Assembly (NCBI GenBank): GCA_949752745.1
Contig: OX457034.1
Span: forward strand, 31,415,544-31,479,543
Origin: Protula sp. h YS-2021
Taxonomy: Eukaryota; Annelida; Polychaeta; Sabellida; Serpulidae
Length of the DNA: 64,000 bases
Direction: 5' to 3'
Shown piece by piece: positions 54,148 to 64,000 of this stretch. Both the position numbers and the translations under genes were made by a program. The first letter of the stretch is position 1, and every line of letters begins with the position of its first letter. The notes beneath the pieces were generated by a model that ran no database searches, was not told the DNA's origin, and was given only the letters and a program-made list of their open reading frames with translations.

Positions 54148-55939
54148 ATTCCAGTGACATTGAAAAATGGTGTGTAAAATTACTGATAGAGAATTGAATT
54201 GGATAGAGCATTGGTTCGGTAAGCCGAAGGTCCCGAGTTCGACTCCAGCTCGGGGCGGCATGCAGGGAATTGACATTTGCTCAAATTGCCTTGGCTAAGC
54301 AAATACAGTAGATAAGATCACCTATGAAGGAATTTAAAGTTGACGCCCACTTAGCGTTTCAGCCATCCCTTAAAAAACATTTTAGAAAGAAGTTAGTTTG
54401 GGCATCGTCCAATGACTTTCTTTATTTGAGTTGCCAAAGTCAATAAAATTATTTATTTTTAAACGATCAAAAGTTTCAGGGAGTGAACTCTGTAAAAAAA
54501 AAAACAAAACAAAAAAAACATAGGTTTTGCCTGTAACACTTTGGTCCCTTTTTATTCTATATTGATATTGAATGTTTCAAGTCAAACCGTAAACAAGAAG
54601 AAAAAAGTGTAAGCAACGCCTGTTTTGAAAGATTTACAATGCAGCAATAAATGTTGCAATCACTCACTTTTTCCCACACCACAATCCAATTCAGATGGGA
54701 AGGTATGTAGTTTATAAACAGGCTCGAGCATCCATACAGATAGTGCTGTGCAGGTTATGGCAGTAATACAGTTGGCTGAAAGTTGGCTCGGGAGTGCGAG
54801 GGCGTAAGCGTTCCGGTGTTCTTCGGGACCCGGTGGATCGAGCTGGAACTCGGCTGTAGAAAGGCGAAAGGCGGCGTAAAACCCGCCCGGTATGCCGAAG
54901 CCCCGCCACTGACCAATGCACACGGTGGTTGATCATTGACGGTGGCTGGGGTGGCCGTATATACGTCAGGCTTCTGGCAGCAAGCCATAATATATATCCT
55001 GCACTGCACGCTTCACTTTTTGTTTTTTTTTACCTTTGATTATGTTTTATTTTATCCAAGAGGTAGGTTATTGTTTCTACTTCATACAAAACTTATGCAA
55101 GATTTAATCATATTTTATTGCTGGTGCATGCACATAGAAAGCTCTAGAATATGCACAACAGTATTCCACACTCCTCTAGTATCGCTTGTTCAATGCTCTT
55201 TCAATCCAACTGGACAATCAAAAGCTGTGCGTCTCACACTTCTTGATCTCTCTCACACTGCTTGATCTCTTCAATCATGGCATTCTACCTACGTCAGTTG
55301 CAGAGTTACTTCGGGATTGAAGGCACAGAGTACGATCGTTGTACCTTACTAAGATCGAGGATGTATATTCAGACACCGTAATATCATACTGAATTTTACT
55401 TCAGGTTTTAAACAAATATTAAGTAGTCTTAAAACTGTTTGATTTTACATACACCGTTTATAAGAGAATGACATTGAAGCATTAACTTTGGCCATTTTTT
55501 CTATCTTAAACCATTTCAAAGAGAATAAAATACTCAGACAAAAGTACAGATGCTCAATAATCTTTCAGATCAAGGCAGATCGATGAACTTTCTAAAATAC
55601 ATAAACCTATTTTATTGCTAAACATTAAAATATCTGCAATAAAGAAAATTTTAATGGTTATAAAAGTAAGATTGTAATGTGTGGATAAGTTTGTACAGTG
55701 TAGCTAAAGTGAAAAGGTGGTAGTAGAATTTGCAAAGTGGGGATACCTGCTTGACCTCTTCCGAGGATCATAATTTTAAAACTGATCTATGTGAAAATAA
55801 AAGAAGAAAGTTAATTTTCCTTGGAAAATAATAAAAAGTCAAATATATTGTACTTGCGATTGAAGAAAAATGGGCACGGTTGGGGAGAGGAAGAGCAAAG
55901 GAAGACGGATGTATGTAAATGTCTTGAGTAATAATGTGA
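54148..55939 (+). repeat. A9, complete block A
   Basis: 1,792 bp, with the A7/A10 variants CACACGGTGG and AGAAAGCTC but the A8-type poly-A tract. Confidence 0.95.
54196..54518 (+). mobile_element. tRNA-derived SINE-like element in A9
   Basis: Head at 54196-54256; tail at 54494-54518 is A11-C-A4-C-A8, the same as in A8. Confidence 0.6.
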
Positions 55940-57245
55940 AATAGTGAAAGTGGTTAATTTGGTGGATAGGTTAAATTTTGAAAGTGGAATATCTTTAAAA
56001 GTATTGGTAATAGAGAGACGGGGATTTGACGAGGTGATATGGCGAATATGAATTATGTATGATCCAGTAGTGTTTTTAGGCCATTCTGAGCCCTTTAAAT
56101 TGCACTTTTACAAAGGCAAAGTTTTCTACAGGCGAGTGTTAAATGAATGGTTTTAAGAACAGCGAGATAGTTTTTTTATAAATAGATTTGTCTATTTCTT
56201 AGTGATTGGATGAATGATCAGATCAGTCCTGGAAAAAACTTCACAATAACTATGTAACTGTTTGATATATTTTTTTAAAGTAAACCTTTGTAACCATATA
56301 CATCCTTCATGTTACCAGTTACCAATACAAATATATGTAATGTAAGAAGCTACTAAATTTCAACTTACAATTTAGATGTTTTCAGCATTTTATTTACAGT
56401 AGACTTTGTAAACCTAAATAATTAAAATGTACTTCTATTTCCAGCCGAGTGTGAGATGTGAGAAATAATTCTGGGGTTACGGTATATACCGCCAACAACT
56501 GGAAAAATAAAAATAAATCAAGGGGTAATGTCATTGAATGTGTGATTTGTTTTAAGAACTACAAAAAGATGTATGTATTCCATAGGTAAAAATTGTAATT
56601 TATTTCTGCATACAAACAATATGTATTTGCACCAATTATCAACTCTAAAGAAATCAGGTATTACACATATACCACCGACAAAAATGAAAATCCTGTGACT
56701 TTCTCAGTGAATTTGTGATATGGTTCAAGAGTTAGAAAGGAATGTATGTATACCTTTAGTAAAATTTGAACTTTATTTCTGGATACAAGCAATCGGTAGC
56801 TGCAACAAGTATCAACAGAAACAAATCACCAGAAAACATTGATGTAAAAATTCAAAGGTCCAGTACATAATACGGCATATCCTCGTCTCGGACATTTGTC
56901 GTTGTCATGTATCTGCGCCGTATGTCGAATTATGCTGACACAGTTGACGCCCCACTCTAGCGCTATTACTCTTATATTTATGACTTCCTTAAAATCTAAG
57001 CGGTTATTGTTGCAAGATCAAAGATTTCAATTTAGTTCGTTCGTTGCATAGACTGCACATCCTAGCTTTTATTTTAGTGTTAATGCATGTTTAACTGGCC
57101 AGTCGTTAACTGGTCAACCGTCAATGATGGATAATGGATTTACAGACATGTCTTGTTATATTTTCCATGTTGATCAAACCAACACAGGTTAAACAAGACC
57201 CAAACAGTCTGAGAAATCTGATAGATTCACAGCAGGTTATATACA
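55940..57245 (+). repeat. B32, single block B
   Basis: A full 1,306 bp with TTGGTAATAG; closely resembles B31. Confidence 0.95.
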
Positions 57246-59036
57246 ATTCCAGTGACATTGAAAAATGGTGTGTAAAATTACTGATAGAGAATTGAATTGG
57301 ATAGAGCATTGGTTCGGTAAGCCGAAGGTCCCGAGTTCGACTCCAGCTCGGGGCGGCATGCAGGGAATTGACATTTGCTCAAATTGCCTTGGCTAAGCAA
57401 ATACAGTAGATAAGATCACCTATGAAGGAATTTAAAGTTGACGCCCACTTAGCGTTTCAGCCATCCCTTAAAAAACATTTTAGAAAGAAGTTAGTTTGGG
57501 CATCGTCCAATGACTTTCTTTATTTGAGTTGCCAAAGTCAATAAAATTATTTATTTTTAAACGATCAAAAGTTTCAGGGAGTGAACTCTGTAAAAAAAAA
57601 ACAAAACAAAAAAAACATAGGTTTTGCCTGTAACACTTTGGTCCCTTTTTATTCTATATTGATATTGAATGTTTCAAGTCAAACCGTAAACAAGAAGAAA
57701 AAAGTGTAAGCAACGCCTGTTTTGAAAGATTTACAATGCAGCAATAAATGTTGCAATCACTCACTTTTTCCCACACCACAATCCAATTCAGATGGGAAGG
57801 TATGTAGTTTATAAACAGGCTCGAGCATCCATACAGATAGTGCTGTGCAGGTTATGGCAGTAATACAGTTGGCTGAAAGTTGGCTCGGGAGTGCGAGGGC
57901 GTAAGCGTTCCGGTGTTCTTCGGGACCCGGTGGATCGAGCTGGAACTCGGCTGTAGAAAGGCGAAAGGCGGCGTAAAACCCGCCCGGTATGCCGAAGCCC
58001 CGCCACTGACCAATGCACACGGTGGTTGATCATTGACGGTGGCTGGGGTGGCCGTATATACGTCAGGCTTCTGGCAGCAAGCCATAATATATATCCTGCA
58101 CTGCACGCTTCACTTTTTGTTTTTTTTTACCTTTGATTATGTTTTATTTTATCCAAGAGGTAGGTTATTGTTTCTACTTCATACAAAACTTATGCAAGAT
58201 TTAATCATATTTTATTGCTGGTGCATGCACATAGAAAGCTCTAGAATATGCACAACAGTATTCCACACTCCTCTAGTATCGCTTGTTCAATGCTCTTTCA
58301 ATCCAACTGGACAATCAAAAGCTGTGCGTCTCACACTTCTTGATCTCTCTCACACTGCTTGATCTCTTCAATCATGGCATTCTACCTACGTCAGTTGCAG
58401 AGTTACTTCGGGATTGAAGGCACAGAGTACGATCGTTGTACCTTACTAAGATCGAGGATGTATATTCAGACACCGTAATATCATACTGAATTTTACTTCA
58501 GGTTTTAAACAAATATTAAGTAGTCTTAAAACTGTTTGATTTTACATACACCGTTTATAAGAGAATGACATTGAAGCATTAACTTTGGCCATTTTTTCTA
58601 TCTTAAACCATTTCAAAGAGAATAAAATACTCAGACAAAAGTACAGATGCTCAATAATCTTTCAGATCAAGGCAGATCGATGAACTTTCTAAAATACATA
58701 AACCTATTTTATTGCTAAACATTAAAATATCTGGAATAAAGAAAATTTTAATGGTTATAAAAGTAAGATTGTAATGTGTGGATAAGTTTGTACAGTGTAG
58801 CTAAAGTGAAAAGGTGGTAGTAGAATTTGCAAAGTGGGGATACCTGCTTGACCTCTTCCGAGGATCATAATTTTAAAACTGATCTATGTGAAAATAAAAG
58901 AAGAAAGTTAATTTTCCTTGGAAAATAATAAAAAGTCAAATATATTGTACTTGCGATTGAAGAAAAATGGGCACGGTTGGGGAGAGGAAGAGCAAAGGAA
59001 GACGGATGTATGTAAATGTCTTGAGTAATAATGTGA
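57246..59036 (+). repeat. A10, complete block A (shortest copy)
   Basis: 1,791 bp, one A shorter in the tail than A9 and otherwise of the same type. A private G lies at 58734. Confidence 0.95.
57294..57615 (+). mobile_element. tRNA-derived SINE-like element in A10
   Basis: Head at 57294-57354; tail at 57592-57615 is A10-C-A4-C-A8. Confidence 0.6.
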
Positions 59037-61625
59037 AATAGTGAAAGTGGTTAATTTGGTGGATAGGTTAAATTTTGAAAGTGGAATATCTTTAAAAGTA
59101 TTGGTAATAGAGAGACGGGGATTTGACGAGGTGATATGGCGAATATGAATTATGTATGATCCAGTAGTGTTTTTAGGCCATTCTGAGCCCTTTAAATTGC
59201 ACTTTTACAAAGGCAAAGTTTTCTACAGGCGAGTGTTAAATGAATGGTTTTAAGAACAGCGAGATAGTTTTTTTATAAATAGATTTGTCTATTTCTTAGT
59301 GATTGGATGAATGATCAGATCAGTCCTGGAAAAAACTTCACAATAACTATGTAACTGTTTGATATATTTTTTTAAAGTAAACCTTTGTAACCATATACAT
59401 CCTTCATGTTACCAGTTACCAATACAAATATATGTAATGTAAGAAGCTACTAAATTTCAACTTACAATTTAGATGTTTTCAGCATTTTATTTACAGTAGA
59501 CTTTGTAAACCTAAATAATTAAAATGTACTTCTATTTCCAGCCGAGTGTGAGATGTGAGAAATAATTCTGGGGTTACGGTATATACCGCCAACAACTGGA
59601 AAAATAAAAATAAATCAAGGGGTAATGTCATTGAATGTGTGATTTGTTTTAAGAACTACAAAAAGATGTATGTATTCCATAGGTAAAAATTGTAATTTAT
59701 TTCTGCATACAAACAATATGTATTTGCACCAATTATCAACTCTAAAGAAATCAGGTATTACACATATACCACCGACAAAAATGAAAATCCTGTGACTTTC
59801 TCAGTGAATTTGTGATATGGTTCAAGAGTTAGAAAGGAATGTATGTATACCTTTAGTAAAATTTGAACTTTATTTCTGGATACAAGCAATCGGTAGCTGC
59901 AACAAGTATCAACAGAAACAAATCACCAGAAAACATTGATGTAAAAATTCAAAGGTCCAGTACATAATACGGCATATCCTCGTCTCGGACATTTGTCGTT
60001 GTCATGTATCTGCGCCGTATGTCGAATTATGCTGACACAGTTGACGCCCCACTCTAGCGCTATTACTCTTATATTTATGACTTCCTTAAAATCTAAGCGG
60101 TTATTGTTGCAAGATCAAAGATTTCAATTTAGTTCGTTCGTTGCATAGACTGCACATCCTAGCTTTTATTTTAGTGTTAATGCATGTTTAACTGGCCAGT
60201 CGTTAACTGGTCAACCGTCAATGATGGATAATGGATTTACAGACATGTCTTGTTATATTTTCCATGTTGATCAAACCAACACAGGTTAAACAAGACCCAA
60301 ACAGTCTGAGAAATCTGATAGATTCACAGCAGGTTATATACAAATAGTGAAAATGGTTAATTTGGTGGATAGGTTAAATTTTGAAAGTGGAATATCTTTA
60401 AAAGTATTGGTGATAGAGAGACGGGGATTTGACGAGGTGATATGGCGAATATGAATTATGTATGATCCAGTAGTGTTTTTAGGCCATTCTGAGCCCTTTA
60501 AATTGCACTTTTACAAAGGCAAAGTTTTCTACAGGCGAGTGTTAAATGAATGGTTTTAAGAACAGCGAGATAGTTTTTTTATAAATAGATTTGTCTATTT
60601 CTTAGTGATTGGATGAATGATCAGATCAGTCCTGGAAAAAACTTCACAATAACTATGTAACTGTTTGATATATTTTTTTAAAGTAAACCTTTGTAACCAT
60701 ATACATCCTTCATGTTACCAGTTACCAATACAAATATATGTAATGTAAGAAGCTACTAAATTTCAACTTACAATTTAGATGTTTTCAGCATTTTATTTAC
60801 AGTAGACTTTGTAAACCTAAATAATTAAAATGTACTTCTATTTCCAGCCGAGTGTGAGATGTGAGAAATAATTCTGGGGTTACGGTATATACCGCCAACA
60901 ACTGGAAAAATAAAAATAAATCAAGGGGTAATGTCATTGAATGTGTGATTTGTTTTAAGAACTACAAAAAGATGTATGTATTCCATAGGTAAAAATTGTA
61001 ATTTATTTCTGCATACAAACAATATGTATTTGCACCAATTATCAACTCTAAAGAAATCAGGTATTACACATATACCACCGACAAAAATGAAAATCCTGTG
61101 ACTTTCTCAGTGAATTTGTGATATGGTTCAAGAGTTAGAAAGGAATGTATGTATACCTTTAGTAAAATTTGAACTTTATTTCTGGATACAAGCAATCGGT
61201 AGCTGCAACAAGTATCAACAGAAACAAATCACCAGAAAACATTGATGTAAAAATTCAAAGGTCCAGTACATAATACGGCATATCCTCGTCTCGGACATTT
61301 GTCGTTGTCATGTATCTGCGCCGTATGTCGAATTATGCTGACACAGTTGACGCCCCACTCTAGCGCTATTACTCTTATATTTATGACTTCCTTAAAATCA
61401 AAGATTTCAATTTAGTTCGTTCGTTGCATAGACTGCACATCCTAGCTTTTATTTTAGTGTTAATGCATGTTTAACTGGCCAGTCGTTAACTGGTCAACCG
61501 TCAATGATGGATAATGGATTTACAGACATGTCTTGTTATATTTTCCATGTTGATCAAACCAACACAGGTTAAACAAGACCCAAACAGTCTGAGAAATCTG
61601 ATAGATTCACAGCAGGTTATATACA
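59037..61625 (+). repeat. B33-B34, run of two B blocks
   Basis: B33 starts at 59037 (1,306 bp, TTGGTAATAG) and B34 at 60343 (1,283 bp, TTGGTGATAG, with the 23-bp deletion after 61399). The two adjacent copies come from different sublineages. The B33/B34 boundary has the same junction sequence as every other B-B boundary. Confidence 0.95.
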
Positions 61626-63418
61626 ATTCCAGTGACATTGAAAAATGGTGTGTAAAATTACTGATAGAGAATTGAATTGGATAGAGCATTGGTTCGGTAA
61701 GCCGAAGGTCCCGAGTTCGACTCCAGCTCGGGGCGGCATGCAGGGAATTGACATTTGCTCAAATTGCCTTGGCTAAGCAAATACAGTAGATAAGATCACC
61801 TATGAAGGAATTTAAAGTTGACGCCCACTTAGCGTTTCAGCCATCCCTTAAAAAACATTTTAGAAAGAAGTTAGTTTGGGCATCGTCCAATGACTTTCTT
61901 TATTTGAGTTGCCAAAGTCAATAAAATTATTTATTTTTAAACGATCAAAAGTTTCAGGGAGTGAACTCTGTAAAAAAAAAAAAAAAAACAAAAAAAACAT
62001 AGGTTTTGCCTGTAACACTTTGGTCCCTTTTTATTCTATATTGATATTGAATGTTTCAAGTCAAACCGTAAACAAGAAGAAAAAAGTGTAAGCAACGCCT
62101 GTTTTGAAAGATTTACAATGCAGCAATAAATGTTGCAATCACTCACTTTTTCCCACACCACAATCCAATTCAGATGGGAAGGTATGTAGTTTATAAACAG
62201 GCTCGAGCATCCATACAGATAGTGCTGTGCAGGTTATGGCAGTAATACAGTTGGCTGAAAGTTGGCTCGGGAGTGCGAGGGCGTAAGCGTTCCGGTGTTC
62301 TTCGGGACCCGGTGGATCGAGCTGGAACTCGGCTGTAGAAAGGCGAAAGGCGGCGTAAAACCCGCCCGGTATGCCGAAGCCCCGCCACTGACCAATGCAC
62401 ACTGTGGTTGATCATTGACGGTGGCTGGGGTGGCCGTATATACGTCAGGCTTCTGGCAGCAAGCCATAATATATATCCTGCACTGCACGCTTCACTTTTT
62501 GTTTTTTTTTATCTTTGATTATGTTTTATTTTATCCAAGAGGTAGGTTATTGTTTCTACTTCATACAAAACTTATGCAAGATTTAATCATATTTTATTGC
62601 TGGTGCATGCACATAGAAGGCTCTAGAATATGCACAACAGTATTCCACACTCCTCTAGTATCGCTTGTTCAATGCTCTTTCAATCCAACTGGACAATCAA
62701 AAGCTGTGCGTCTCACACTTCTTGATCTCTCTCACACTGCTTGATCTCTTCAATCATGGCATTCTACCTACGTCAGTTGCAGAGTTACTTCGGGATTGAA
62801 GGCACAGAGTACGATCGTTGTACCTTACTAAGATCGAGGATGTATATTCAGACACCGTAATATCATACTGAATTTTACTTCAGGTTTTAAACAAATATTA
62901 AGTAGTCTTAAAACTGTTTGATTTTACATACACCGTTTATAAGAGAATGACATTGAAGCATTAACTTTGGCCATTTTTTCTATCTTAAACCATTTCAAAG
63001 AGAATAAAATACTCAGACAAAAGTACAGATGCTCAATAATCTTTCAGATCAAGGCAGATCGATGAACTTTCTAAAATACATAAACCTATTTTATTGCTAA
63101 ACATTAAAATATCTGCAATAAAGAAAATTTTAATGGTTATAAAAGTAAGATTGTAATGTGTGGATAAGTTTGTACAGTGTAGCTAAAGTGAAAAGGTGGT
63201 AGTAGAATTTGCAAAGTGGGGATACCTGCTTGACCTCTTCCGAGGATCATAATTTTAAAACTGATCTATGTGAAAATAAAAGAAGAAAGTTAATTTTCCT
63301 TGGAAAATAATAAAAAGTCAAATATATTGTACTTGCGATTGAAGAAAAATGGGCACGGTTGGGGAGAGGAAGAGCAAAGGAAGACGGATGTATGTAAATG
63401 TCTTGAGTAATAATGTGA
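61626..63418 (+). repeat. A11, complete block A
   Basis: 1,793 bp. It has CACACTGTGG and AGAAGGCTC like A8. It keeps ATCTTTGATT, as in A1-A3, just before the otherwise right-subfamily ATGTTTTATT, so it is mosaic at that spot. Confidence 0.95.
61674..61997 (+). mobile_element. tRNA-derived SINE-like element in A11
   Basis: Head at 61674-61734; tail at 61972-61997 is A17-C-A8, resembling A7 and not A8-A10. Confidence 0.6.
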
Positions 63419-64000
63419 AATAGTGAAAGTGGTTAATTTGGTGGATAGGTTAAATTTTGAAAGTGGAATATCTTTAAAAGTATTGGTAATAGAGAGACGG
63501 GGATTTGACGAGGTGATATGGCGAATATGAATTATGTATGATCCAGTAGTGTTTTTAGGCCATTCTGAGCCCTTTAAATTGCACTTTTACAAAGGCAAAG
63601 TTTTCTACAGGCGAGTGTTAAATGAATGGTTTTAAGAACAGCGAGATAGTTTTTTTTATAAATAGATTTGTCTATTTCTTAGTGATTGGATGAATGATCA
63701 GATCAGTCCTGGAAAAAACTTCACAATAACTATGTAACTGTTTGATATATTTTTTAAAAGTAAACCTTTGTAACCATATACATCCTTCATGTTACCAGTT
63801 ACCAATACAAATATATGTAATGTAAGAAGCTACTAAATTTCAACTTACAATTTAGATGTTTTCAGCATTTTATTTACAGTAGACTTTGTAAACCTAAATA
63901 ATTAAAATGTACTTCTATTTCCAGCCGAGTGTGAGATGTGAGAAATAATTCTGGGGTTACGGTATATACCGCCAACAACTGGAAAAATAAAAATAAATCA
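63419..64000 (+). repeat. B35, block B cut by window edge
   Basis: The first 582 bp of a B block, post-A start, TTGGTAATAG. It has eight T in the GATAGT(n) run and TATTTTTTAAAAG near 63750, both unique in the window. Confidence 0.95.

Larger units (their letters stand above)
1..64000 (+). repeat. Two-component satellite array (A and B blocks)
   Basis: The whole window is a head-to-tail array of block B (1,305-1,306 bp) and block A (about 1,792 bp). Every stretch I followed falls in one of the two blocks, always in the same orientation. B starts with AATAGTGAAA and ends with GGTTATATACA; A starts with ATTCCAGTGACATT and ends with AGTAATAATGTGA. Boundaries are good to about 1 bp, because an A shared at the junctions makes the exact point ambiguous. 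The array runs off both ends, so its real size is unknown. No rRNA, histone, snRNA or protein gene was recognised. Copies look nearly identical, differing at scattered single bases and in homopolymer lengths. Confidence 0.97.

Noticed and set aside
61909..62091. 60-codon plus-strand frame in A11
   Set aside because: It reads through the poly-A tract as a lysine run and is open only because of that tract's length in this copy.
1..64000. Ribosomal RNA spacer or 5S, histone or snRNA gene cluster
   Set aside because: Multicopy gene families can have units of this size, but I recognised no conserved rRNA, snRNA or histone sequence in A or B.
1..64000. CRISPR array or bacterial accessory island
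   Set aside because: Repeats are kilobases long with no short repeat-spacer pattern, and there is no bacterial gene organisation.

Overview
This window is one satellite-type tandem array from edge to edge. I found no unique sequence and no gene I can support. It looks like eukaryotic nuclear DNA, probably animal: it is AT-rich, almost gene-free, built of long kilobase-scale repeats in one orientation, and each large repeat carries what looks like a tRNA-derived SINE with a poly-A tail. I cannot name the species or the chromosome.

Two building blocks explain every base. Block B is 1,305-1,306 bp (1,283 bp in three copies with the same 23-bp deletion). Block A is 1,791-1,800 bp, its length set mostly by a poly-A tract. 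A is always followed by B, giving a composite A+B unit of about 3,097 bp; B also occurs in B-only runs. In order the window reads: A1 (partial)-B1, A2-B2, A3-B3..B8, A4-B9..B24, A5-B25..B28, A6-B29, A7-B30, A8-B31, A9-B32, A10-B33-B34, A11-B35 (partial). That is 11 A blocks and 35 B blocks, all head to tail. B-only runs sit in the middle (about 7.3-44.9 kb) and regular 3.1-kb composites lie on both sides.

Block A holds, in order: a short left flank; a tRNA-like head with a body ending in a 24-33 nt A-rich tract; an AT-rich stretch; a 143-bp GC- and CpG-rich block; a 109-codon open frame that shows no sign of selection; and about 670 bp of AT-rich sequence with nothing recognisable. Block B has no long open frame. 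It contains a diverged internal tandem duplication of roughly 180 bp, a perfect CGGTATATACCG palindrome, and a short motif also present in A.

The interest lies in how the array has evolved. Diagnostic single-base variants divide A and B into subfamilies. They reveal a dimeric higher-order repeat (B10-B15), an apparent trimer duplication (B3-B5 / B6-B8), monomers that are hybrids of two B lineages (B6, B24), and one B-B junction sequence that recurs at every B-only boundary. That pattern suggests a single founding rearrangement spread by unequal exchange. No protein-based system is present, and nothing here works together as a pathway.
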